Below, in pieces: positions 56,677 through 64,000 of a stretch of 64,000 nucleotides of DNA; the first letter of the stretch is position 1; each line of letters starts with the position of its first letter. Both the position numbers and the translations under genes were made by a program. The DNA is from Clostridia bacterium. GTDB taxonomy: Bacteria; Bacillota; Clostridia; RGIG6154. The stretch is taken from contig JAFQQW010000066.1 of NCBI GenBank assembly GCA_017410375.1, forward strand, positions 53,042-117,041. Direction: 5' to 3'. The notes below the pieces were generated by a model, which was not told the DNA's origin, made no database searches, and saw only the letters and a program-made list of their open reading frames with translations.

Positions 56677-56711
56677 CGTAATATTATACTCCAAATTACG
56701 ACGTAAGTCAA
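56677..56711 (-). promoter_or_regulatory. AbiE promoter and operator
   Basis: Minus strand TTGACT (plus 56706-56711), 17 bp, TATAAT (plus 56683-56688). CGTAAT...ATTACG (56677-56700) forms an inverted repeat bracketing the -10 box, as expected for AbiEi binding. Confidence 0.8.
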
Positions 56712-57335
56712 TGTTTTCTTTTGTTTTTATAGCCTGCCTAATTGTAAATTCAGTTTCACCACGTCGACACACCAAAAAAATTAGAAATTTTGAGCATGTC
56801 CGACTTTTCATTACGCCGCTAAATACGGCAATTGCAGCCTATTTTGGTTTGTGTCAAATTGTAGCACAAACCTCTTTTGGATATGCACGTATCCCGAGAA
56901 ACGGAAATCTATATATTGGTTTTCCGTTGGATTTGGAACGGAACACCTATTGTATATAGTCACTTACGTTCCAAGCGTACACGTGTGTGGGAAAGGCTAA
57001 AAGCCATGCCTTTCCCCACTACGAACGCCGGACTGAAAAAATTTTCCATGAAGCTCGAATACAGTTGCGTATCCGCGTGATAAAAGGGAGGTTAGTGCTA
57101 CAATTTGACACAAACCAAACCCAAGCCTTCGTGGTCAACACTGCGGAGTCTTTTTGTATGCTCCAAAGGAGGCGGTGCTTATGCTTGCAGTATGCCCGTA
57201 TGAAAACTAAAATAAAAGCAATGAAATGTTAATTGAATTTTTTCACTTCTGAATTTTTTATTTTTGCTGAACAAAGATGCTTCTCTCATCTCACAACCGG
57301 ATAAAATAGTGTTGATTTTTGTTCTCATTGAAAAC
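56712..57335. other. Gene-free mobile-element spacer with hairpin and short leader ORF
   Basis: No gene of normal size. It includes the hairpin GGGAAAGGC/GCCTTTCCC at 56989-57017, which recurs with flanks at 58686-58716, and the phrase AAGCCTTCG...GGAG.CTTTTT at 57123-57153, which recurs at 57790 and 58850. These are diverged copies of one module. Confidence 0.55.
57181..57210 (+). CDS. Possible 9-aa leader peptide
   Basis: ATG to TAA encodes MLAVCPYEN, preceded by the strong site AAAGGAGGCGG. A similar arrangement (GAAAGGAGGAGATG, then MIGVM) occurs at 58904-58921 in the second copy of the module. Translation is likely; the function (attenuation or simply a relic) is not known. Confidence 0.35.
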   Translation: MLAVCPYEN

Positions 57336-57363
57336 GCCGGAAACATCTTGGGGTGTTTCCGGC
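57336..57363. terminator. Strong GC-rich hairpin
   Basis: GCCGGAAACA / TGTTTCCGGC with an 8-nt loop. Both strands have open frames nearby (57325-57654 minus, 109 codons; 57353-57616 plus, 87 codons), each with one hydrophobic helix, but neither has a clear family or ribosome site. It may be the terminator of a decayed minus-strand gene. Confidence 0.55.
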
Positions 57364-57707
57364 ATTTCCGTTTTTGAGCATAGTCAACAAATTAGGCAAC
57401 TCTGAAGCCTCTCTTGTGGTAAGCCTTTCCGCTTTGTTGTTTCTTATGTTTCTCATTTTCTTTATATATAATAAAAATATAAGAAATAATAGAAATAAAG
57501 CAACGCAAACACATATACGCGCACGTAAGAGTTTTTTTGCGTTAAGAAACAGCAATCGGAAATATGGTGTGATTTGTCCAACATTGTCACAAATGTCACG
57601 GCAATCTGTTATATGATAATATCCTGAGGAATTGAAAGTTGTGGCCGGTATCAAAAGATGTCCGTTTTGTCCAGTGCATCTGTGTTACAATGATAATGTA
57701 AAACGAG

Positions 57708-57753
57708 TGGACTGTTTTGGACTTAAATGGACTTAAATGGACTTGAATGGACT
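57708..57753 (+). repeat. Iteron-like array: five TGGACT at exact 10-bp period
   Basis: TGGACT begins at 57708, 57718, 57728, 57738 and 57748, with the fuller unit TGGACTTAAA in the middle copies. Two GTCC motifs in the opposite sense lie 40-50 bp upstream. One helical turn per unit puts all sites on one face of DNA. Confidence 0.8.
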
Positions 57754-58036
57754 CTCAATATTTGTTAAACTACATAATAGAGAAATATAATCTTAAGCCT
57801 TCGGAGTAAATGTGCTTCGGGGGACTTTTGCTATAAGAAAAAGCGAAGTGAAACAATATATAAAAAAGATTCACCCTGGGGGCGGTAAAATCTTTGGGCC
57901 TTTTTTCTCGGTCAACGGGCGCCCCCCTTCACGCAAAAATTCGCAAAAGTTTTCAGGGGAATAGGCATAAAAGACTTGCTTTCTTTGACATTCAGAGGTA
58001 ATATGTGACCACACGAATGAGAAAGACGGTGCGAAT
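57754..58036. other. Gene-free spacer before the zinc-ribbon gene
   Basis: Holds a diverged copy of the AAGCCTTCG module (57790-57830) and C/G-rich sequence around 57880-57930. No gene or clear promoter seen. Confidence 0.4.
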
Positions 58037-58276
58037 ATGAACGACAAATTTTTTACAAAACAGAACTGTGACCGTTGCGGTGGTTCATTGGAAAAAGGTC
58101 GAATGATGTCTATGTTCAACCAAAATTGCCTTTGTATGGGCTGCATCGCCAAAGAACGGAAGCATGCGGACTACACCCAAGCATTAGAAGCGGATATGGA
58201 CCAAATACGCAAAGGGAACTTCAATTTCGAAGGAATCGGATTTCCTGCGGTTGGAAATTCTGAAAAAGTGGAGTAA
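58037..58276 (+). CDS. Small zinc-ribbon protein of a mobile element
   Basis: A 79-aa protein with a Cys4 ribbon: C11-x-x-C14 (NCDRCGG) and CLCMGC (Cys31/33, Cys36). The remaining sequence (DYTQALEADMDQIRKGNFN, then FEGIGFP) is helical with a short conserved-looking tail. Small proteins of this type accompany integrative elements in clostridia; I do not know a function. The ATG at 58037 has only a weak ribosome site. It stands alone between repeat-rich spacers. Confidence 0.68.
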   Translation: MNDKFFTKQNCDRCGGSLEKGRMMSMFNQNCLCMGCIAKERKHADYTQALEADMDQIRKGNFNFEGIGFPAVGNSEKVE

Positions 58277-58393
58277 AATGGTGTAGAATGAGGGGTTGAC
58301 TTGTGATATCATTATAATCGGAGTCGAAGCAAAACAACTTTAACACCATAAATTGCTTGCATGTGTCCTATAAGAGTAGCTTAAATAAAGGCT

Positions 58394-58516
58394 TAGGACA
58401 CATAGGACACGAGAAAGTACATTATAGCGAAAATTAAATTGAAAAATTTTCAGCAAAAGTAATATTTTTTAATACATATATGTGAAAATAGAATTTCTGC
58501 TGTCCTATGTGTCCTA
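58394..58516. repeat. 16-bp perfect inverted repeat pair
   Basis: TAGGACACATAGGACA at 58394-58409 and its exact complement at 58501-58516, 91 bp apart. Each arm is itself a tandem of AGGACA at 9-bp spacing, and a further partial copy (TGTCCTA) is near 58364. A protein-binding array or element end is likely. Confidence 0.75.
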
Positions 58517-58544
58517 TGATTTGGATACCTAAAACCATAGAATG

Positions 58545-58564
58545 ATACCATAAAACTATGGTAT
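58545..58564. repeat. Perfect hairpin nested in a longer inverted repeat
   Basis: ATACCATA / TATGGTAT with a 4-nt loop, nested within AGAATGA...TCATTCT. It is followed by the second copy of the GGGGAAAGGC hairpin module (58686-58716) and the AAGCCTTCG module (58850-58921). No gene between 58277 and 59051. Confidence 0.6.
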
Positions 58565-59051
58565 AATTACAATGGTTTCATTCTGAATAATCGGAAAACG
58601 GAAAACTGATGCTGTTTACGTTTCAAATTCAGAACGGAAAACTGCATATAAATATAGATATTTATTTGGGCTGTTCATGTGTGTAGGGGAAAGGCTGATA
58701 GCCTGGCCTTTCCCCCACACGAACAATGGACCCGGCGGAATTCTGTTTAGGTGGCGAAAACCAAACTTTAGTGCCGATAAATTTACAGTAAAATCCACTT
58801 GATTACAGTTTGTTCTTCGTGCTATGATACAGTCAAACAAAACTTAAGCCTTCGCAGGTAAAACTGTGGAGGCTTTTTATATGCCCGAAAGGAGGAGATG
58901 CTTATGATTGGGGTAATGTAAAACGAGAAACAAAAACACTCCCGGGTTAATACCCCCTTTGATTTTTAATTTTTTTGCATAAAGGGAGCCGCCCGTTGTT
59001 CAAGGCAATACCCGTAGAGATTTGACCGCCCCGGGGCAGAAAGGAAATGTT

Positions 59052-59429
59052 ATGAAATTAGCAATGCAGAACCAAATCAAAAATTTAGCGTTAAACGGTC
59101 TTGGCTATAAAAAGATAGCTGATATACTCGGCATCTCTCCCGATACCGTTAAATCACATTTACGCAGGCATCCGGCAGAGAAAAGCAGTTTAGTCTGTCA
59201 GCAATGCGGTAAGCCCATTGAGCAAAGACCGAACCGCAAAGAAAAGAAGTACTGTTCAGACAGATGTCGCATGGCGTATTGGAACAGTCACCAGGAGCTT
59301 GTCAAAAAGCAAGCCTATTACACTCTGGTTTGTAAATGCTGTGGAAAGGAGTTTGTAAGTTATGGCAACAAGAACCGTAAATACTGTAACCGCGAGTGCT
59401 ACAACCGAATCCGCAGAAAGTCCGCTTGA
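59052..59429 (+). CDS. Sigma-70-region-4-like HTH protein with two zinc ribbons
   Basis: 125 aa. Residues ~8-40 form an HTH close to sigma-70 region 4 (NGLGYKKIADILGISPDTVK). Two Cys4 ribbons follow: C49-C52-C68-C72 and C94/96-C97-C112-C116, each ending in the SDRCRMAYWN or NRECYNRIRR type. Probably a DNA-binding regulator of the recombinase module. The ATG at 59052 follows AAAGGAAATG; the in-frame start at 59022 is less good. Its end overlaps the next small gene by 68 bp in another frame, and both precede the serine recombinases on the same strand. Confidence 0.82.
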   Translation: MKLAMQNQIKNLALNGLGYKKIADILGISPDTVKSHLRRHPAEKSSLVCQQCGKPIEQRPNRKEKKYCSDRCRMAYWNSHQELVKKQAYYTLVCKCCGKEFVSYGNKNRKYCNRECYNRIRRKSA

Positions 59430-59580
59430 TTATAAGAGCGGGCTTTTTTCATACCGTTTAAGCCTGTCACTTTTAAAAACTATGCTGAAAAACAACATCA
59501 TCACCGAAACCGACTACAACAAGTGCCGCAATACATTCGCACAAAAACACGGCATATCTTTGTGCAGTATTTTTGCCTGA
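59362..59580 (+). CDS. Small SHOCT-like protein upstream of recombinase
   Basis: A 72-aa protein; the C-terminal part (LLKTMLKNNIITETDYNKC) has the short helix-turn pattern seen in SHOCT-type domains (long polar helix followed by I-T-x-x-E/D-Y). The ATG at 59362 has AAAGGAG ten bases upstream, supporting real translation despite the 68-bp overlap with the preceding gene. It lies 71 bp before the first serine recombinase and is probably part of the same operon. Function unknown. Confidence 0.65.
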   Translation: MATRTVNTVTASATTESAESPLDYKSGLFSYRLSLSLLKTMLKNNIITETDYNKCRNTFAQKHGISLCSIFA

Positions 59581-59651
59581 AAAGACTTGCTATTTGTTCG
59601 GTTCAGAGTGATATATGTAGTACCCAAACTATGATACAAAGGAGAACCGAC

Positions 59652-60893
59652 ATGGAACGAAAAATCAGACAAGTTAAATTTCAAACCTTGCATATACCAA
59701 AGCTGACAAAAGTTGCGGCGTATGCAAGAGTATCTTCCGGCAAAGAAACTATGCTGCATTCTTTGTCCGCTCAAGTCAGCTTTTACAAAGACCTGATTCA
59801 AGAACATCCCGGCTGGGAATTTTGCGGAATGTATGCAGACGAGGCTACGACCGGCACTAAAGCCGACCGAGAGAATTTTGTTCGGTTGCTTAATGACTGC
59901 AGAGCGGGAAAGATTGATATGATAATTACAAAATCCATTTCCCGTTTTGCTCGCAACACGCTTACATTGCTTGAAACGATAAGAGAGCTTAAAAGCATTG
60001 GAGTGGATGTATACTTTGAAGAACAAAACATTCACTCCGCAAGCGCCGACGGTGAACTGATGCTCACCATCCTCGCCTCTTATGCCCAGGAAGAAAGCTT
60101 ATCCGCAAGTGAAAATCAGAAGTGGCGCATCAAGCACAATTTTGAAAACGGCATACCCTGGAGTGAAAACATATTCGGCTACCGATACCGCAAAGGTGTG
60201 TTTACGGTCGTCCCCGAAGAAGCCAAAGTTGTAAAGCTCATTTTCGAGAACTATCTTTCGGGTCTGGGCATTACCGCCATTATGAAAATGCTGAACGAAA
60301 AGGGGTATGTTACAAGATACGGCAACGCATGGAGTGATAAAGGCGTATCCATTATTCTTCGAAACTACACATACACCGGCAATCTGATATTACAAAAGAC
60401 ATACCGCGAAAACCATCTTACCAAACGCATCCTAACAAACAACGGGGAGCTACCGAAATACCATATAGCAAACAATCACGAACCAATCATTTCTCTTGAG
60501 CAATTTAACGCTGTGCAACAAGAAATTAAACGTCGTGCCGAAAAATACAGTTCGAAAGATTCTGTCAACAAAACATACCCATATACAGGACTTATGGTAT
60601 GTGCCAACTGCGGAAAGCGTTATCGCAGAAAGATACGGCCAACCGGTCCTGTATGGATTTGCACCACCTACAACACCTACGGCAAAAAGCATTGTGCATC
60701 AAAGCAGATACCCGAAAGAATCTTAAACGACATAACATTGAAAGCAGTAGGGACTTTAAATGCCCTTCACAATAAAATAACGGCTATACACGTTGAAAAC
60801 AATAACAAGTTGATATTCATCTTCAAAAACGGAGAAGAATCCGTTAAATTATGGACAGGCAACGCAGAAGAAAGGAGCCAAGAACATGAATAA
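59652..60893 (+). CDS. Large serine recombinase 1
   Basis: 413 aa. Resolvase catalytic domain (~20-160: VAAYARVSSG with nucleophile Ser28, then ITKSISRFARNT), recombinase domain (~170-290: FGYRYRKGVFTVVPEEAKVV) and a zinc-ribbon domain (~305-350: VCANCGKRYRRK). No long coiled coil, so shorter than phage integrases of this class. It would excise or insert the element by Ser-DNA intermediates. The ATG at 59652 follows AAAGGAG. The end overlaps recombinase 2 by 8 bp, so the two are translated together and may act as a heteromer. Confidence 0.92.
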   Translation: MERKIRQVKFQTLHIPKLTKVAAYARVSSGKETMLHSLSAQVSFYKDLIQEHPGWEFCGMYADEATTGTKADRENFVRLLNDCRAGKIDMIITKSISRFARNTLTLLETIRELKSIGVDVYFEEQNIHSASADGELMLTILASYAQEESLSASENQKWRIKHNFENGIPWSENIFGYRYRKGVFTVVPEEAKVVKLIFENYLSGLGITAIMKMLNEKGYVTRYGNAWSDKGVSIILRNYTYTGNLILQKTYRENHLTKRILTNNGELPKYHIANNHEPIISLEQFNAVQQEIKRRAEKYSSKDSVNKTYPYTGLMVCANCGKRYRRKIRPTGPVWICTTYNTYGKKHCASKQIPERILNDITLKAVGTLNALHNKITAIHVENNNKLIFIFKNGEESVKLWTGNAEERSQEHE

Positions 60894-62460
60894 GAACATT
60901 ACCGTTATCCCTGCAACCAGGAACATACATGCAAGAACGCCTAAAACGGAGGCTCCGTACAAGCGAAGAGTTGCAGCATATGCAAGAGTTTCCACCGACA
61001 GCGAAGAACAGCTCACAAGCTATGAAGCGCAGGTGCATTATTACACCAACTACATTCTTTCAAACCGGGATTGGAAATTTGTGAAAGTGTATACGGACGA
61101 AGGAATATCTGCCACCAACACAAAAAAACGAGAAGGTTTCAACACCATGATAGAAGATGCACTTTCGGGAGAAATAGACCTTATTGTTACAAAATCGGTA
61201 AGCCGATTTGCCCGTAACACTGTAGATAGTTTAACCACCGTGAGAAAACTGAAGGAAAAGGGCGTGGAAGTATACTTTGAAAAAGAGAACATTTACACCC
61301 TTGACAGCAAAGGCGAGCTTTTGATTACCATCATGTCTTCCCTTGCCCAGGAGGAAAGCCGCTCCATTTCCGAGAACGTGACCTGGGGTCAGCGGAAACG
61401 ATTTGCAGACGGCAAAGTCAGCCTGCCATACAAACAATTTCTCGGCTATAAAAAGGGCGAAAACGGTCTTCCCGAGATTGTACCCGACCAAGCGGAGCTG
61501 GTAAGGCGGATTTATCGTATGTTCATGCAAGGAAACGCGCCGAGCTCCATTGCCCGCAAGCTTACCGAAGAAGAAATCCCAACGCCCGGTGGCAAGACAA
61601 AATGGCAAAGTTCAACTGTGAAAAGCATACTACAAAATGAAAAATATCGCGGTGATGCCCGACTCCAGAAATCTTTTACGGTGGATTTTCTGCAAAAGAA
61701 AACCAAAATAAACGAGGGCGAAGTGCCCCAGTATTATGTGGAAAACAGCCATCCCGCAATCATACCTCCTCAAGAGTGGGACATGGTACAAGCCGAAATC
61801 AAACGGCGAAAAGAAACGGGGCACCGCTTCTCCTCTTCAAGCATTTTTTCATCCAGCATTTTCTGCGGTGATTGCGGCAGTCCTTACGGCTCAAAAGTGT
61901 GGCACTCCAACAGTAAGTACAAAAGAATCGTTTGGCAATGCAACAACAAATTCAATGGCACTTGCAAGTGTACCACGCCCCATTTTTACGAAGAGGAGCT
62001 CAAAGAACTGTTTCTGCACGCCCTCGGCAAGATAACAACATTTAAAGAAAGCATATTAGAAGATTGTCGTCTGATGCAACAAACCCTTTCAGACTGCACA
62101 GAACTGGACACAGAACAAAAACGCCTCACAGAAGAACTCGAAACAACTGAAATTCTTATCCGGAAAAGCATAAACGAAAATACACGCCGGTCTCAAACCC
62201 GTAACGATCGCCAACAACTTATGGAAAAATACGAAACCCTCAAAAGTCAATTGGTTGCCCTCGAAACGGAACGTCAAAGAAAAGCTGACCAAACTTCAGC
62301 AGTAAACTCTTTCATTCGCACACTACAAAAACAACAAACGCCCTTCACTGAATTTGATGATGACCTCTGGCACACTCTTATAGAACGCGTAACCGTAAAC
62401 GACGACGAAAGCGTCCTGTTCAAATTCAAAGGCGGCATGGAAATAGCTACGCAAAAATAA
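60886..62460 (+). CDS. Large serine recombinase 2
   Basis: 524 aa. Catalytic domain (~28-180: RRVAAYARVSTDSEEQLTSY with nucleophile Ser36; ARNTVDSLTTVRKL), recombinase domain (~195-300), zinc ribbon (~325-375: FCGDCGSPYG and CKCTTPHF) and a coiled coil (~390-480: EQKRLTEELETTEILIRKSI), which is typical of large serine integrases and controls directionality. Its relation to recombinase 1 is distant. It is the last gene of the mobile module; the att sites are not obvious from one sequence. The ATG at 60886 follows AAAGGAG within the end of recombinase 1. Confidence 0.92.
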   Translation: MNKNITVIPATRNIHARTPKTEAPYKRRVAAYARVSTDSEEQLTSYEAQVHYYTNYILSNRDWKFVKVYTDEGISATNTKKREGFNTMIEDALSGEIDLIVTKSVSRFARNTVDSLTTVRKLKEKGVEVYFEKENIYTLDSKGELLITIMSSLAQEESRSISENVTWGQRKRFADGKVSLPYKQFLGYKKGENGLPEIVPDQAELVRRIYRMFMQGNAPSSIARKLTEEEIPTPGGKTKWQSSTVKSILQNEKYRGDARLQKSFTVDFLQKKTKINEGEVPQYYVENSHPAIIPPQEWDMVQAEIKRRKETGHRFSSSSIFSSSIFCGDCGSPYGSKVWHSNSKYKRIVWQCNNKFNGTCKCTTPHFYEEELKELFLHALGKITTFKESILEDCRLMQQTLSDCTELDTEQKRLTEELETTEILIRKSINENTRRSQTRNDRQQLMEKYETLKSQLVALETERQRKADQTSAVNSFIRTLQKQQTPFTEFDDDLWHTLIERVTVNDDESVLFKFKGGMEIATQK

Positions 62461-62490
62461 GAGTCTACCGCACAAAAACATATGTTTTTG

Positions 62491-62519
62491 TTGGCAAAAT
62501 TAAAAATTTATGATATAAT
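62491..62519 (+). promoter_or_regulatory. Sigma-A promoter of the AraC gene at 62556
   Basis: TTGGCA (62491-62496), 17 bp, TATAAT (62514-62519), ending about 37 bp before the ATG. A small CAAAAACATATGTTTTTG palindrome lies just upstream (62474-62491) and could be an operator or the recombinase terminator. Confidence 0.75.
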
Positions 62520-62555
62520 ATAACTAACGAATCATGAAAGAAAGGACGGCTGTTT

Positions 62556-63398
62556 ATGTCAGGTAAAAACAAAGAACTGTGGTTTTCACCAAACGATATA
62601 CATAATTTAAACGAAAACAGACTGATTAACATTGAAAAAACAACCCTTGACGAAGACTTTGCTATGCACTGGCATGAGCATTTTGAAATAGAGTTTATTA
62701 TAGGCGGATTGGGCAAAGGAAAAATTAACGGCGTCGAATATAACCTGACCCCGGGAGACATCTATATTTTAAGCACTACCGATTTCCATGATTTATATAA
62801 CAAAGAAAATCCGCTCACCCTATATACCTTAAACTTTGAGCAAAATGCTTTGGAATACGAATTGTCCGAAAAAATTCTTTCCAACAAAAGCGGAAATTTG
62901 TTTTTTCATTTAGAATCCTCCGAATACCAATGGATGAAAACCATTTTTGATATGATATATCAGGAGCTCACCGTAGAAACAGAAATTCGAAAAAAATGTG
63001 CACAGAATTTATTAAATGCAGTTGTTTACTTTTTGCTGCAACACACAAAGCTATCCGATGAAAACGTCAACACTGAAAAAACACATATTTCTTTGGCAAT
63101 TGCATATCTGGAATTGAATTTCAGAAAAGAAATTACATTGGATGAAGTTGCCGATTACGTGGGATTGAACAAGAATTACTTATGCTCTCTGTTTCATAAA
63201 GAAACGGGTAAAAAAATGGTACGCTATTTAAATGATCTGCGCTTACACTACAGCCGTAAACTGCTACGTTCTACCTATTTATCTGTCAGCGAGGTAAGCT
63301 CACATTGTGGTTTCAAAACCCTATCCACTTATTTACACGAATTTAAATCCAAATACAACGAAACCCCTCAACAATACCGAACTCGAAAAGCAAAATAA
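62556..63398 (+). CDS. AraC-family transcriptional regulator
   Basis: 280 aa. Cupin domain (residues ~35-110: FAMHWHEHFEIEFIIGGLGK, NGVEYNLTPGDIYILSTTDF) and C-terminal double HTH (~180-280) with FKSKYNETPQQYRTRKAK at the end. It differs in sequence from the other three AraC proteins. The ATG at 62556 follows GAAAGGACGG. It lies just outside the recombinase module and is followed by a terminator and repeat; its target genes are not in the window unless they lie beyond 64 kb. Confidence 0.87.
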   Translation: MSGKNKELWFSPNDIHNLNENRLINIEKTTLDEDFAMHWHEHFEIEFIIGGLGKGKINGVEYNLTPGDIYILSTTDFHDLYNKENPLTLYTLNFEQNALEYELSEKILSNKSGNLFFHLESSEYQWMKTIFDMIYQELTVETEIRKKCAQNLLNAVVYFLLQHTKLSDENVNTEKTHISLAIAYLELNFRKEITLDEVADYVGLNKNYLCSLFHKETGKKMVRYLNDLRLHYSRKLLRSTYLSVSEVSSHCGFKTLSTYLHEFKSKYNETPQQYRTRKAK

Positions 63399-63402
63399 AA
63401 AT

Positions 63403-63421
63403 CCACCGGCATAGCCGGTGG
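63403..63421 (+). terminator. Terminator of the AraC gene
   Basis: CCACCGGC / GCCGGTGG stem with a 3-nt loop right after the stop codon, AT-flanked. A second hairpin AACGCAC/GTGCGTT with T6 follows at 63459-63479. Confidence 0.75.
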
Positions 63422-63539
63422 TATTTCATTTTCGGGCATAGCCCTACCCTTTACTGGCAACGCACAAGTGCGTTTTTTATTGGCCTGCCAGCCATGCAAC
63501 TATTACTTGCTCCCCATAAATGGGTTGTTTCTTCGCAGG

Positions 63540-63745
63540 CTTCCCCTTGAGGGGCGATGATTGCCAGTGGCAATCGATTATCGCCGACCGAGTCGGCAGA
63601 CGAGACAGCAGTCGAGCAAAGCGAGACTGATGAGGCGTTGTAGGGAACGCCCTGCGTGGCGTTCCGCGGAATGACACATAGGTCATTCCCTACGATTTCC
63701 ACCTCATCCACCGCTAACGCGGTCCCCCTTCCCCTCAAGGGGAAG
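63540..63745. repeat. Palindromic MITE-like element
   Basis: Outer 15-bp perfect inverted repeats CTTCCCCTTGAGGGG (63540-63554) and its complement (63731-63745). Inside are two consecutive hairpins, GGAACGCC/GGCGTTCC and GGAATGAC/GTCATTCC. No protein is encoded that I can support. The GC content is above its surroundings. Confidence 0.65.
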
Positions 63746-63874
63746 GCTTCCGACATATTTTGTTTGTACTATGCTTCAATCTTTCAACTCGCACCGCGTT
63801 CTTCTAAATTTTTATTTATTTCTCTTTCATCGGTTAACCTCTTTTGAACCACGCGACTATTGAAGTAGTAAAAT

Positions 63875-63916
63875 AAAAGTAGACACATGGAAAACCACCA
63901 TGTATCTACTTTTTTG
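63875..63916 (+). terminator. Hairpin upstream of probable transposase
   Basis: AAAAGTAGACACATGG / CCATGTATCTACTTTT with a short loop and T6. It may protect the transposase gene from outside transcription and probably lies near the left end of an insertion sequence. Confidence 0.6.
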
Positions 63917-63947
63917 TTTTTGTGTTAAAATAATTGTGGAGGTGTTT

Positions 63948-64000
63948 ATGTTGAAAAAAGGACAAACAAAACGAATTTGGACAAAAGAACAAAAGCTATC
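63948..64000 (+). CDS. Probable IS3-type transposase orfA, N-terminus only
   Basis: The frame opens with ATG at 63948 after GTGGAGG and reads MLKKGQTKRIWTKEQKLS to the window edge. The K-R-x-W/Y-T-K-E-Q/F-K pattern is typical of the HTH start of IS3-group orfA transposases. Only 17 residues are visible, so the call is tentative. Confidence 0.5.
   Translation, partial: MLKKGQTKRIWTKEQKL

Noticed and set aside
57325..57654. 109-codon minus-strand and 87-codon plus-strand frames over the same DNA
   Set aside because: Both have one hydrophobic helix but no ribosome site or recognisable family, and they mirror each other over a hairpin. Not enough to call either a gene.

Overview
The window looks like a chromosomal segment of an anaerobic, probably gut-associated Clostridia (Bacillota) species. 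The evidence is AGGAGG-type ribosome sites, consensus sigma-A promoters with 17-bp spacers, a TPP riboswitch, PF07833 'copper amine oxidase N-terminal' stalk domains on secreted glycan-active proteins, a dockerin-like repeat, many AraC-type regulators and clostridial-type tandem serine recombinases. The species cannot be named from sequence alone.

Layout. (1) 1-4 kb: the start of an SGNH hydrolase, an AraC regulator, a transaldolase, a YgjV-like membrane protein, and two lipoproteins around an XRE regulator with two matching palindromic operators. (2) 4-7.2 kb: a TPP-riboswitch-controlled thiamine salvage operon, thiM-thiE-(HAD phosphatase::thiD fusion). (3) 7.3-9 kb: a LysR regulator and a DUF554 membrane protein. 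(4) 9-46.5 kb: a large secreted-glycan-degradation region, almost all on the minus strand: two related beta-helix proteins, a polysaccharide deacetylase/acetylesterase fusion, a GH127-type beta-L-arabinofuranosidase, a fibronectin/dockerin-like surface protein, a GH2 beta-galactosidase, a GH20 hexosaminidase-like enzyme, two giant paralogues (about 2112 and 1644 aa) with no family I can name, a 737-aa secreted duplicate of the C-terminus of one of them, and a DMT permease. Two AraC regulators sit inside it. Upstream of their apparent target genes are two separate sets of conserved operators, each abutting or overlapping the -35 box of a consensus promoter. Acetylated pectin, arabinan or galactan side chains are the inferred substrates. 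(5) 46.9-56.7 kb: a defence-type island with a metallophosphoesterase-STAND NTPase fusion, a LexA-like regulator with a perfect palindromic operator, a KAP-type P-loop NTPase with a G10 tract in its leader, and an AbiE toxin-antitoxin pair. (6) 56.7-62.5 kb: a mobile-element segment with iteron-like repeats, inverted repeats, zinc-ribbon and helix-turn-helix proteins and two overlapping large serine recombinases. (7) 62.5-64 kb: another AraC regulator, a palindromic MITE-like element and the start of a probable IS3-type transposase.

Most unusual points: the two operator families that define local regulons; two structured, covarying intergenic RNA elements (9.1-9.4 and 25.8-26.0 kb); a roughly 580-nt structured leader upstream of the 737-aa protein; and the phosphoesterase-STAND and KAP NTPases, whose 3' ends carry copies of the same 77-bp repeat.
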